Shown one piece after another: positions 32,701 through 47,700 of a stretch of DNA of 64,000 nt (positions are counted from its first letter, which is position 1; each line of letters starts with the position of its first letter). A program made the translations under genes and the position numbers. The notes under the pieces were generated by a model that saw only the letters and a list, made by a program, of their open reading frames with translations, was not told the origin of the DNA and searched no databases. Origin of the DNA: Nemopilema nomurai (lineage: Eukaryota > Cnidaria > Scyphozoa > Rhizostomeae > Rhizostomatidae). Location of the stretch: the NCBI GenBank assembly GCA_003864495.1, contig ML133502.1:2167835-2231834 (forward strand). The letters are read 5' to 3'.

Positions 32701-35700
32701 ATTGTATTCCATCACACAGGAAAATGCTAGATACAGGAAGTTTTTCAAATTCAAAGCTTCAATTTTGGCAACAGATCGATGCGGCTATATTTAGAATTTG
32801 AAAGTTTTTTGAAGGGTAACACAGAATTTAAACGGGAAATTTTTCAAAAAATACTTTAGTAATTAGGTCAATCATTATTACTGTTCAATAGGCTTGAAAG
32901 ATTACGAAATTCAGCTCAGCTTAATCAATTTATTAACAGTTTTCTTAAAATTGCTATGTATGGACGCTGAATATCAAAATGTGCAGAGATTTTCCGCATA
33001 TCTTAAATACTTTACACTTTGTACGATTGAGTTTTTCTCAAAAACTATCATAGATATTTAATTCAAACTTTTTGCAAGCTTTAATTGTATTCTATCACAC
33101 AGGAAAATACTAGATACGGAAAGTTTTTCAAATTCAAAGCTTCAATTTTTGACAACAGATCGATGCGGCTATACATTTGTAGAATTCGAAAGTTTTTTGA
33201 AGGGTAACACAGAATTTAAACGGAAAATTTTCTCAAAACAAATACTTTAAGTAATTAACATCAATCAATATTATGTTCAATAGGCTTGAAAGATTACGAA
33301 ATTCAGCTCAGCTTAATCAATTTATTAACAGTTTTCTTTAAAAATGCGAGTGTATTGACGCTGAATATGAAAATCTGCAGAGATTTTCCGCATATCTCAA
33401 ATACTTTACACTTTGTACGATTGAGTTTTTCTCAAAAACTATAATAGATATTTAACTCAAACTTTTTGCAAGCTTTAATTGTATTCCATCACACAGGAAA
33501 ATGCTAGATACAGGAAGTTTTTCAAATTCAAAGCTTCAATTTTGACAACAGATCGATGCGGCTATACATTTGTAGAATTCGAAAGTTTTTGAAGGGTAAC
33601 AAGAATTTAAACGTGGAAATTTTCTCAAAAAAATACTTTAAGTAATTAGATCAATCAATATTACTGTTCAATAGGCTTGAAAGATTACGAAATTCAGCTC
33701 AGCTTAATCAATTTATTAACAGTTTTCTTTAAAAATGCGAGTGTATTGACGCTGAATATGAAAATCTGCAGAGATTTTCCGCATATCTCAAATACTTTAC
33801 ACTTTGTACGATTGAGTTTTTCTCAAAAACTATAATAGATATTTAACTCAAACTTTTTGCAAGCTTTAATTGTATTCCATCACACAGGAAAATGCTAGAT
33901 ACAGGAAGTTTTTCAAATTCAAAGCTTCAATTTTTGACAACAGATCGATGCGGCTATACATTTGTAGAATTCGAAAGTTTTTGAAGGGTAACACAGAATT
34001 TAAACGTGGAAATTTTCTCAAAAAATACTTTAAGTAATTAGATCAATCAATATTACTGTTCAATAGGCTTGAAAGATTACGAAATTCAGCTCAGCTTAAT
34101 CAATTATTAACAGTTTTCTTTAAAAATGCGAGTGTATTGACGCTGAATATGAAAATCTGCAGAGATTTTCCGCATATCTCAAATACTTTACACTTTGTAC
34201 GATTGAGTTTTTCTCAAAAACTATAATAGATATTAACTCAAACTTTTTGCAAGCTTTAATTGTATTCCATCACACAGGAAAATGCTAGATACAGGAAGTT
34301 TTTCAAATTCAAAGCTTCAATTTTTGACAACAGATCGATGCGGCTATACATTTGTAGAATTCGAAAGTTTTTTGAAGGGTAACACAGAATTTAAACGGGA
34401 AATTTTTCAAAAAAATACTTTAAGTAATTAGATCAATCAATATTACTGTTCAATAGGCTTGAAAGATTACGAAATTCAGCTCAGCTTAATCAATTTATTA
34501 ACAGTTTTCTTTAAAAATGCGAGTGTATTGACGCTGAATATGAAAATCTGCAGAGATTTTCCGCATATCTCAAATACTTTACACTTTGTACGATTGAGTT
34601 TTTCTCAAAAACTATAATAGATATTTAACTCAAACTTTTTGCAAGCTTTAATTGTATTCCATCACACAGGAAAATGCTAGATACAGGAAGTTTTTCAAAT
34701 TCAAAGCTTCAATTTTTGACAACAGATCGATGCGGCTATACATTTGTAGAATTCGAAAGTTTTTGAAGGGTAACACAGAATTTAAACGAAATTTTCTCAA
34801 AAAAATACTTTAAGTAATTAGATCAATCAATATTACTGTTCAATAGGCTTGAAAGATTACGAAATTCAGCTCAGCTTAATCAATTTATTAACAGTTTTCT
34901 TTAAAAATGCGAGTGTATTGACGCTGAATATGAAAATCTGCAGAGATTTTCCGCATATCTCAAATACTTTACACTTTGTACGATTGAGTTTTTCTCAAAA
35001 ACTATAATAGATATTAACTCAAACTTTTTGCAAGCTTTAATTGTATTCCATCACACAGGAAAATGCTAGATACAGGAAGTTTTTCAAATTCAAAGCTTCA
35101 ATTTTTGACAACAGATCGATGCGGCTATACATTTGTAGAATTCGAAAGTTTTTGAAGGGTAACAAGAATTTAAACGTGGAAATTTTCTCAAAAAAATACT
35201 TTAAGTAATTAGATCAATCAATATTACTGTTCAATAGGCTTGAAAGATTACGAAATTCAGCTCAGCTTAATCAATTTATTAACAGTTTTCTTTAAAAATG
35301 CGAGTGTATTGACGCTGAATATGAAAATCTGCAGAGATTTTCCGCATATCTCAAATACTTTACACTTTGTACGATTGAGTTTTTCTCAAAAACTATAATA
35401 GATATTAACTCAAACTTTTTGCAAGCTTTAATTGTATTCCATCACACAGGAAAATGCTAGATACAGGAAGTTTTTCAAATTCAAAGCTTCAATTTTGACA
35501 ACAGATCGATGCGGCTATACATTTAGAATTCGAAAGTTTTTTGAAGGGTAACACAGAATTTAAACGGGAAATTTTCTCAAAAAAATACTTTTAATTAGAT
35601 CAATCAATATTACTGTTCAATAGGCTTGAAAGATTACGAAATTCAGCTCAGCTTAATCAATTTATTAACAGTTTTCTTTAAAAATGCGATGTATTGACGC

Positions 35701-38700
35701 TGAATATGAAAATCTGCAGAGATTTTCCGCATATCTCAAATACTTTACACTTTGTACGATTGAGTTTTTCTCAAAAACTATAATAGATATTGAACTCAAA
35801 CTTTTTGCAAGCTTTAATTGTATTCCATCACACAGGAAAATGCTAGATACAGGAAGTTTTTCAAATTCAAAGCTTCAATTTTTGACAACAGATCGATGCG
35901 GCTATACATTTTAGAATTCGAAAGTTTTTGAAGGGTAACACAGAATTTAAACGGGAAATTTTCTCAAAAAAATACTTTAAGTAATTAGATCAATCAATAT
36001 TACTGTTCAATAGGCTTGAAAGATTACGAAATTCAGCTCAGCTTAATCAATTTATTAACAGTTTTCTTTAAAAATGCGAGTGTATTGACGCTGAATATGA
36101 AAATCTGCAGAGATTTTCCGCATATCTCAAATACTTTACACTTTGTACGATTGAGTTTTTCTCAAAAACTATAATAGATATTAACTCAAACTTTTTGCAA
36201 GCTTTAATTGTATTCCATCACACAGGAAAATGCTAGATACAGGAAGTTTTTCAAATTCAAAGCTTCAATTTTTGACAACAGATCGATGCGGCTATACATT
36301 TGTAGAATTCGAAAGTTTTTGAAGGGTAACAAGAATTTAAACGTGGAAATTTTCTCAAAAAAAACTTTAAGTAATTAGATCAATCAATATTACTGTTCAA
36401 TAGGCTTGAAAGATTACGAAATTCAGCTCAGCTTAATCTTTATTAACAGTTTTCTTTAAAAATGCGAGTGTATTGACGCTGAATATGAAAATCTGCAGAG
36501 ATTTTCCGCATATCTCAAATACTTTACACTTTGTACGATTGAGTTTTTCTCAAAAACTATAATAGATATTTAACTCAAACTTTTTGCAAGCTTTAATTGT
36601 ATTCCATCACACAGGAAAATGCTAGATACAGGAAGTTTTTCAAATTCAAAGCTTCAATTTTTGACAACAGATCGATGCGGCTATACATTTGAGAATTCGA
36701 AAGTTTTTGAAGGGTAACACAGAATTTAAACGGGAAACTTTTCTCAAAAAAATACTTTAAGTAATTAGATCAATCAATATTACTGTTCAATTGGCTTGAA
36801 AGATTACGAAATTCAGCTCAGCTTAATCACTTTTATAACAGTTTTCTTTAAAATGCGAGTGTATTGACGCTGAATATGAAAATCTGCAGAGATTTTCCGC
36901 ATATCTCAAATACTTTACACTTTGTACGATTGAGTTTTTCTCAAAAACTATAATAGATATTAACTCAAACTTTTTGCAAGCTTTAATTGTATCCATCACA
37001 CAGGAAAATGCTAGATACAGGAAGTTTTTCAAATTCAAAGCTTCAATTTTTGACAACAGATCGATGCGGCTATACATTTGTAGAATTCGAAAAGTTTTTG
37101 AAGGGTAACACAGAATTTAAACTGGGAAATTTTCTCAAAAAAAAATACTTTAAGTAATTAGATCAATCAATATTACTGTTCAATAGGCTTGAAAGATTAC
37201 GAAATTCAGCTCAGCTTAATCAATTTATTAACAGTTTTTTTAAAAATGCGAGTGTATTGACGCTGAATATGAAAATCTGCAGAGATTTTCCGCATATCTC
37301 AAATACTTTACACTTTGTACGATTGAGTTTTTCTCAAAAACTATAATAGATATTAACTCAAACTTTTTGCAAGCTTTAATTGTATTCCATCACACAGGAA
37401 AATGCTAGATACAGGAAGTTTTTCAAATTCAAAGCTTCAATTTTTGACAACAGTTCGATGCGGCTTTACAATTTTAGAATTCGAAAGTTTTTGAAGGATA
37501 ACACAGAATTTAAACGGGAAATATTTCTCAAAAAAATACTTTAAGTAATCAGATCAATCAATATTACTGTTCAATAGGCTTGAAAGATTACAAAATTCAG
37601 CTCAGCTTAATCAATTATTAACAGTTTTTTTAAAAATGCGAGTGTATTGACGCTGAATATGAAAATCTGCAGAGATTTTCCGCATATCTCAAATACTTTA
37701 CACTTTGTACGATTGAGTTTTTCTCAAAAACTATAATAGATATTTAACTCAAACTTTTTGCAAGCTTTAATTGTATTCCATCACACAGGAAAATGCTAGA
37801 TACAGGAAGTTTTTCAAATTCAAAGCTTCAATTTTTGACAACAGATCGATGCGGCTATACATTTGTAGAATTCGAAAGTTTTTGAAGGGTAAACAGAATT
37901 TAAACGTGGAAATTTTCTCAAAAAAATACTTTAAGTAATTAGATCAATCAATATTACTGTTCAATAGGCTTGAAAGATTACGAAATTCAGCTCAGCTTAA
38001 TCAATTTATTAACAGTTTTCTTTAAAAATGCGAGTGTATTGACGCTGAATATGAAAATCTGCTGAGATTTTCCGCATATCTCAAATACTTTACACTTTGT
38101 ACGATTGAGTTTTTCTCAAAAACTATAATAGATATTAACTCAAACTTTTTGCAAGCTTTAATTGTATTCCATCACACAGGAAAATGCTAGATACAGGAAG
38201 TTTTTCAAATTCAAAGCTTCAATTTTTGACAACAGATCGATGCGGCTATACATTTTTAGAATTCGAAAGTTTTTGAAGGGTAACAAGAATTTAAACGTGG
38301 AAATTTTCTCAAAAAAATACTTTAAGTAATTAGATCAATCAATATTACTGTTCAATAGGCTTGAAAGATTACGAAATTCAGCTCAGCTTAATCAATTTAT
38401 TAACAGTTTTCTTTAAAATGCGAGTGTATTGACGCTGAATATGAAAATCTGCAGAGATTTTCCGCATATCTCAAATACTTTACACTTTGTACGATTGAGT
38501 TTTTCTCAAAAATAATAGATATTTAACTCAAACTTTTTGCAAGCTTTAATTGTATTCCATCACACAGGAAAATGCTAGATACAGGAAGTTTTTCAAATTC
38601 AAAGCTTCAATTTTTGACAACAGATCGATGCGGCTATACATTTGTAGAATTCGAAAGTTTTTGAAGGGTAACAAGAATTTAAACGGGAAATTTTCTCAAA

Positions 38701-41700
38701 AAAATACTTTAAGTAATTAGATCAATCAATATTACTGTTCAATAGGCTTGAAAGATTACGAAATTCAGCTCAGCTTAATCAAATTAACAGTTTTCTTTAA
38801 AAATGCGAGTGTATTGACGCTGAATATGAAAATCTGCAGAGATTTTCCGCATATCTCAAATACTTTACACTTTGTACGATTGAGTTTTTCTCAAAAACTA
38901 TAATAGATATTTAACTCAAACTTTTTGCAAGCTTTAATTGTATTCCATCACACAGGAAAATGCTAGATACAGGAAGTTTTTCAAATTCAAAGCTTCAATT
39001 TTTGACAACAGATCGATGCGGCTATACATTTTAGAATTCGAAAGTTTTTGAAGGGTAACACAGAATTTAAATGGAAATTTTCTCAAAAAAATACTTTAAG
39101 TAATTAGATCAATCAATATTACTGTTCAATAGGCTTGAAAGATTACGAAATTCAGCTCAGCTTAATCAATTTATTAACAGTTTTTTTAAAAATGCGAGTG
39201 TATTGACGCTGAATATGAAAATCTGCAGAGATTTTCCGCATATCTCAAATACTTTACACTTTGTACGATTGAGTTTTTCTCAAAAACTATAATAGATATT
39301 TAACTCAAACTTTTTGCAAGCTTTAATTGTATTCCATCACACAGGAAAATGCTAGATACAGGAAGTTTTTCAAATTCAAAGCTTCAATTTTTGACAACAG
39401 ATCGATGCGGCTATACATTTGTAGAATTCGAAAGTTTTTGAAGGGTAACACAGAATTTAAATGGAAATTTTTCAAAAAAATACTTTAAGTAATTAGATCA
39501 ATCAATATTACTGTTCAATAGGCTTGAAAGATTACGAAATTCAGCTCAGCTTAATCAATTTATTAACAGTTTTCTTTAAAAATGCGAGTGTATTGACGCT
39601 GAATATGAAAATCTGCAGAGATTTTCCGCATATCTCAAATACTTTACACTTTGTACGATTGAGTTTTTCTCAAAAACTATAATAGATATTAACTCAAACT
39701 TTTTGCAAGCTTTAATTGTATTCCATCACACAGGAAAATGCTAGATACAGGAAGTTTTTCAAATTCAAAGCTTCAATTTTTGACAACAGATCGATGCGGC
39801 TATACATTTTAGAATTCGAAAGTTTTTGAAGGGTAACAGAATTTAAACGTGGAAATTTTCTCAAAAAAATACTTTAAGTAATTAGATCAATCAATATTAC
39901 TGTTCAATAGGCTTGAAAGATTAGAAATTCAGCTCAGCTTAATCAATTTTAACAGTTTTCTTTAAAATGCGAGTGTATTGACGCTGAATATGAAAATCTG
40001 CAGAGATTTTCCGCATATCTCAAATACTTTACACTTTGTACGATTGAGTTTTTCTCAAAAACTATAATAGATATTTAACTCAAACTTTTTGCAAGCTTTA
40101 ATTGTATTCCATCACACAGGAAAATGCTAGATACAGGAAGTTTTTCAAATTCAAAGCTTCAATTTTTGACAACAGATCGATGCGGCTATTTTGAAATTCG
40201 AAAGTTTTTGAAGGGTAACACAGAATTTAAACGGGAAATTTTCTCAAAAAAATACTTTAAGTAATTAGATCAATCAATATTACTGTTCAATAGGCTTGAA
40301 AGATTACGAAATTCAGCTCAGCTTAATCAATTTATTAACAGTTTTCTTTAAAAATGCGAGTGTATTGACGCTGAATATGAAAATCTGCAAGATTTTCCGC
40401 ATATCTCAAACTTTTACATTGTACGATTTTTTTTTTCAAAAAATATAATAGATATTAACTCAAACTTTTTGCAAGCTTTAATTGTATTCCATCACACAGG
40501 AAAATGCTAGATACAGGAAGTTTTTCAAATTCAAAGCTTCAATTTTGACAACAGATCGATGCGGCTATACATTTAGAATTCGAAAGTTTTTGAAGGGTAA
40601 CACAGAATTTAAACGGGAAATTTTCTCAAAAAATACTTTAAGTAATTAGATCAATCAATATTACTGTTCAATAGGCTTGAAAGATTACGAAATTCAGCTC
40701 AGCTTAATCAATTATTAACAGTTTTTTTAAAAATGCGAGTGTATTGACGCTGAATATGAAAATCTGCAGATTTTCCGCATATCTCAAATACTTTACACTT
40801 TGTACGATTGAGTTTTTCTCAAAAACTATAATAGATATTTAACTCAAACTTTTTGCAAGCTTTAATTGTATTCCATCACACAGGAAAATGCTAGATACAG
40901 GAAGTTTTTCAAATTCAAAGCTTCAATTTTTGACAACAGATCGATGCGGCTATACATTTTAGAATTCGAAAGTTTTTGAAGGGTAACACAGAATTTAAAC
41001 GGAAATTTTCTCAAAAAAATACTTTAAGTAATTAGATCAATCAATATTACTGTTCAATAGGCTTGAAAGATTACGAAATTCAGCTCAGCTTAATCAATTT
41101 TAACAGTTTTCTTTAAAATGCGATGTATTGACGCTGAATATGAAAATCTGCTGAATTTTCCGCATATCTCAAATACTTTACACTTTGTACGATTGAGTTT
41201 TTCTCAAAAACTATAATAGATATTTAACTCAAACTTTTTGCAAGCTTTAATTGTATTCCATCACACAGGAAAATGCTAGATACAGGAAGTTTTTCAAATT
41301 CAAAGCTTCAATTTTTGACAACAGATCGATGCGGCTATACATTTAGAATTCGAAAGTTTTTGAAGGGTACAGAAATTTAAACGTGGAAATTTTCTCAAAA
41401 AAATACTTTAAGTAATTAGATCAATCAATATTACTGTTCAATAGGCTTGAAAGATTACGAAATTCAGCTCAGCTTAATCAATTTTAACAGTTTTCTTTAA
41501 AATGCGAGTGTATTGACGCTGAATATGAAAATCTGCAGATTTTCCGCATATCTCAAATACTTTACACTTTGTACGATTGAGTTTTTCTCAAAAACTATAA
41601 TAGATATTTAACTCAAACTTTTTGCAAGCTTTAATTGTATTCCATCACACAGGAAAATGCTAGATACAGGAAGTTTTCAAATTCAAAGCTTCAATTTTTG

Positions 41701-44700
41701 ACAACAGATCGATGCGGCTATACATTTTAGAATTCGAAAGTTTTTGAAGGGTAACACAGAATTTAAACGGGAAATTTTCTCAAAAAAATACTTTAAGTAA
41801 TTAGATCAATCAATATTACTGTTCAATAGGCTTGAAAGATTACGAAATTCAGCTCAGCTTAATCAATTTATTAACAGTTTTCTTTAAAAATGCGAGTGTA
41901 TTGACGCTGAATATGAAAATCTGCAGAGATTTTCCGCATATCTCAAATACTTTACACTTTGTACGATTGAGTTTTTCTCAAAAACTATAATAGATATTAA
42001 CTCAAACTTTTTGCAAGCTTTAATTGTATTCCATCACACAGGAAAATGCTAGATACAGGAAGTTTTTCAAATTCAAAGCTTCAATTTTTGACAACAGATC
42101 GATGCGGCTATACATTTAGAATTCGAAAGTTTTTGAAGGGTAACACAGAATTTAAACGGGAAATTTTCTCAAAAAAATACTTTAAGTAATTAGATCAATC
42201 AATATTACTGTTCAATAGGCTTGAAAGATTACGAAATTCAGCTCAGCTTAATCAATTTATTAACAGTTTTCTTTAAAATGCGAGTGTATTGACGCTGAAT
42301 ATGAAAATCTGCAGAGATTTTCCGCATATCTCAAATACTTTACACTTTGTACGATTGAGTTTTTCTCAAAAACTATAATAGATATTTAACTCAAACTTTT
42401 TGCAAGCTTTAATTGTATTCCATCACACAGGAAAATGCTAGATACGGAAGTTTTTCAAATTCAAAGCTTCAATTTTTGACAACAGATCGATGCGGCTATA
42501 CATTTAGAATTCGAAAGTTTTTGAAGGGTAAACAGAATTTAAACGGGAAATTTTCTCAAAAAAATACTTTAAGTAATTAGATCAATCAATATTACTGTTC
42601 AATAGGCTTGAAAGATTACGAAATTCAGCTCAGCTTAATCAATTATTAACAGTTTTCTTTAAAAATGCGAGTGTATTGACGCTGAATATGAAAATCTGCA
42701 GAGATTTTCCGCATATCTCAAATACTTTACACTTTGTACGATTGAGTTTTTCTCAAAAACTATAATAGATATTAACTCAAACTTTTTGCAAGCTTTAATT
42801 GTATTCCATCACACAGGAAAATGCTAGATACAGGAAGTTTTTCAAATTCAAAGCTTCAATTTTTGACAACAGATCGATGCGGCTATACATTTGTAGAATT
42901 CGAAAGTTTTTTGAAGGGTAACAAGAATTTAAATGGAAATTTTCTCAAAAAAATACTTTAAGTAATTAGATCAATCAATATTACTGTTCAATAGGCTTGA
43001 AAGATTACGAAATTCAGCTCAGCTTAATCAATTATTAACAGTTTTCTTTAAAAATGCATTATTGACGCTGAATATGAAAATCTGCAGAGATTTTCCGCAT
43101 ATCTCAAATACTTTACACTTTGTACGATTGAGTTTTTCTCAAAAACTATAATAGATATTTAACTCAAACTTTTTGCAAGCTTTAATTGTATTCCATCACA
43201 CAGGAAAATGCTAGATACAGGAAGTTTTTCAAATTCAAAGCTTCAATTTTGACAACAGATCGATGCGGCTATACATTTGAGAATTCGAAAGTTTTTGAAG
43301 GGTAACACAGAATTTAAACGGGAATTTTCTCAAAAAAAATACTTTATAATTAGATCAATCATATTACTGTTCAATAGGCTTGAAATTACGAAATTCAGCT
43401 CAGCTTAATCAATTTTAACAGTTTTCTTTAAAATGCGAGTGTATTGACGCTGAATATGAAAATCTGCAGATTTTCCGCATATCTCAAATACTTTACACTT
43501 TGTACGATTGAGTTTTTCTCAAAAACTATAATAGATATTTAACTCAAACTTTTTGCAAGCTTTAATTGTATTCCATCACACAGGAAAATGCTAGATACGG
43601 GAAGTTTTCAAATTCAAAGCTTCAATTTTGACAACAGATCGATGCGGCTATACATTTGTAGAATTCGAAAGTTTTTTGAAGGGTAACACAGAATTTAAAC
43701 GGGAAATTTTCTCAAAACAAATACTTTAAGTAATTAGATCAATCAATATTACTGTTCAATAGGCTTGAAAGATTACGAAATTCAGCTCAGCTTAATCAAT
43801 TTTTAACAGTTTTCTTTAAAAATGCGATGTATTGACGCTGAATATGAAAATCTGCAGAGATTTTCCGCATATCTCAAATACTTTACACTTTGTACGATTG
43901 AGTTTTTCTCAAAAACTATAATAGATATTAACTCAAACTTTTTGCAAGCTTTAATTGTATTCCATCACACAGGAAAATGCTAGATACAGGAAGTTTTTCA
44001 AATTCAAAGCTTCAATTTTTGACAACAGATCGATGCGGCTATACATTTGTAGAATTCGAAAGTTTTTGAAGGGTAACACAGATTTAAACGGGAAATTTTC
44101 TCAAAAAAATACTTTAAGTAATTAGATCAATCAATATTACTGTTCAATATCTTGAAAGATTACGAAATTCAGCTCAGCTTAATCAATTTATAACAGTTTT
44201 CTTTAAAAATGCGAGTGTATTGACGCTGAATATGAAAATCTGCAGAGATTTTCCGCATATCTCAAATACTTTAACACTTTGTACGATTGAGTTTTTCTCA
44301 AAAACTATAATAGATATTAAATCAAACTTTTTGCAAGCTTTAATTGTATTCCATCACACAGGAAAATGCTGATAACAGGAAGTTTTCAAATTCAAAGCTT
44401 CAATTTGACAACAGATCGATGCGGCTATACATTTAGAATTCGAAAGTTTTTGAAGGGTAACACGAGTTTAAACGTGGAAATTTTGTTAAAAAATATGCTT
44501 TAAATAATAGATCAATCAATATTTCTGTTTAATGGGCTTGAAAGATTACGAAATTCAGCTCAGCTTAATCAATTTATTAACAGTTTTCTTTAAAATGCGA
44601 GTTGTATTGACGCTGAATATGAAATCTGCGAGATTTTCCGCATATCTCAAATACTTTACACTTTGTACGATTGAGTTTTTCTCAAAAACTATAATAGATT

Positions 44701-47700
44701 TAACTCAAACTTTTGCAAGCTTTAATTGTATTCCATCACACAGGAAAATGCTAGATACGGGAAATTTTTTTAAATTCAAAGCTTCAATTTGGACAACAGA
44801 TTAATGCGGCTATTCATTAGTAGAATTCGAAAGTTTTGAAGGTAACAAGAATTTAAACGGGAAATTTTGTTAAAAAAATCTTTAAGTAATTAGATCAATC
44901 ATATCTGTTCAATACTTGAAAGATTACGAAATTCAGCTCAGCTTAATCAATTTTATTAACAGTTTTCTTTAAAAATGCGAGTGTATGACGCTGAATATGA
45001 AAATCTGCAGAGATTTTCCGCATATCTCAAATACTTTACCTTTGTACGATTGAGTTTTTCTCAAAAATATAATAGATATTTAACTCAAACTTTTTGCAAG
45101 CTTTAATTGTATTAATCACACAGGAAAATGCTAGATACGGAAGTTTTTCAAAATTCAAAGCTTCAATTTGGACAACAGATCGATGCGGCTATACATTTTG
45201 AGAATTCGAAAGTTTTTGAAGGGTAACACAGAATTTAAACGGGAAATTTTCTCAAAAAAAATACTTTAAGTAATTAGATCAATCAATATTACTGTTCAAT
45301 AGGCTTGAAAGATTACGAAATTCAGCTCAGCTTAATCAAATTAAACAGTTTTCTTTAAAAATGCGAGTGTATTGACGCTGAATATGAAATTCTGCAGAGA
45401 TTTTCCGCATATCTCAAATACTTTACACTTTGTACGATTGAGCTTTTCTCCAAAACTATAATAGATATTTAACTCAAACTTTTTGCAAGCTTTAATTGTA
45501 CTCCATCACACAGGAAAATGCTAGATACAGGAAGTTTTTCAAATTCAAAGCTTCAAATTTGACAACAGATCGATGCGGCTATACATTTTAGAATTCGAAA
45601 GTTTTTGAAGGGTAACACAGAATTTAAACGTGGAAATTTTCTCAAAAAAATACTTTAAGTAATTAGATCAATCAATATTACTGTTCAATAGGCTTGAAAG
45701 ATTACGAAATTCAGCTCAGGCTTAATCAAATTAAACAGTTTTCTTTAAAAATGCGAATGTATTGACGCTGAATATGAAAATCTGCAGAGATTTTCCGCAT
45801 ATCTCAAATACTTTACACTTTGTACGATTGAGTTTTTCTCAAAAACTATAATAGATATTTAACTCAAACTTTTTGCAAGCTTTAATTGTATTCCATCACA
45901 CAGGAAAATGCTATACAGGAAGTTTTTCAAATTCAAAGCTTCAATTTTTGACAACAGATCGATGCGGCTATACATTTTTAGAATTCGAAAGTTTTTGAAG
46001 GGTAACAAAGAATTTAAACGTGGAAATTTTCTCAAAAAAATACTTTAAGTAATTAGATCAATCAATATTACTGTTCAATAGGCTTGAAAGATTACGAAAA
46101 TTCAGCTCAGCTTAATCAATTTATTAACAGTTTTCTTTAAAAATGCGAGTGTATTGACGCTGAATATGAAAATCTGCAGAGATTTTCCGCATATCTCAAA
46201 TACTTTATACTTTGTACGATTGAGTTTTTCTCAAAAACTATAATAGATATTTAACTCAAACTTTTTGCAAGCTTTAATTGTATTCCATCACACAGACAAA
46301 TGCTATAAACAGGAAGTTTTCAAATTCAAAGCTTCAATTTTTGACAACAGATCGATGCGGCTATACATTTTTAGAATTCGAAAGTTTTTGAAGGGTAACA
46401 CAGAATTTAAACGTGGACATTTTCTCAGAAAAAATACTTTAAGTAATTAGATCAATCAATATTACTGTTCAATAGGCTTGAAAGATTACGAAATTCAGCT
46501 CAGCTTAATCAATTTATTAACAGTTTTCTTTAAAAATGCGATGTATTGACGCTGAATATGAAAATCTGCAGATTTTCCGCATATCTCAAATACTTTACAC
46601 TTTGTACGATTGAGTTTTTCTCAAAAACTATAATAGATATTTAACTCAAACTTTTTGGCAAGCTTTAATTGTACTCCATCACACAGGAAAATGCTAGATA
46701 CGGAAGTTTTTCAAATTCAAAGCTTCAAATTTGACAACAGATCGATGCGGCTATACATTAAGTAATTCGAAAATTTTTTGAAGGTAACACAGAATTTAAA
46801 CGTGGACATTTTCTAAAAAAATACTTTAAGTAATTAGATCAATCAATATTACTGTTCAATAGGCTTGAAAGATTACGAAATTCAGCTCAGCTTAATCAAT
46901 TTATTAACAGTTTTTGTTAAAAATGCGAGTGTATTGACGCTGAATATGAAAATCTGCAGAGATTTTCCGCATATCTCAAATACTTTACACTTTGTACGAT
47001 TGAGTTTTTCTCAAAAACTATAATAGATATTTAACTCAAACTTTTTGCAAGCTTTAATTGTATTCCATCACACAGGAAAATGCTAGATACAGGAAGTTTT
47101 TCAAATTCAAAGCTTCAATTTTTGACAACAGATCGATGCGGCTTACATTTTTAGAATTCGAAAGTTTTTGAAGGTAACACAGAATTTAAACGGGAAATTT
47201 TCTCAAAAAAATACTTTAAGTAATTAGATCAATCAATATTACTGTTCAATAGGCTTGAAAGATTACGAAATTCAGCTCAGCTTAATCAATTTATTAACAG
47301 TTTTCTTTAAAAATGCGAGTGTATTGACGCTGAATATGAAAATCTGCAAGATTTTCCGCATATCTCAAATACTTTACTTTGTACGATTGAGTTTTTCTCA
47401 AAAACTATAATAGATATTTAACTCAAACTTTTTGCAAGCTTTAATTGTATTCCATCACACAGGAAAATGCTAGATACAGGAAGTTTTTCAAATTCAAAGC
47501 TTCAATTTTTGACAACAGATCGATGCGGCTATACATTTTTAGAATTCGAAAGTTTTTGAAGGGTAACACAGAATTTAAACGTGGAAATTTTCTCAAAAAA
47601 ATACTTTAAGTAATTAGATCAATCAATATTACTGTTCAATAGGCTTGAAAGATTACGAAATTCAGCTCAGCTTAATCAATTTATTAACAGTTTTCTTTAA

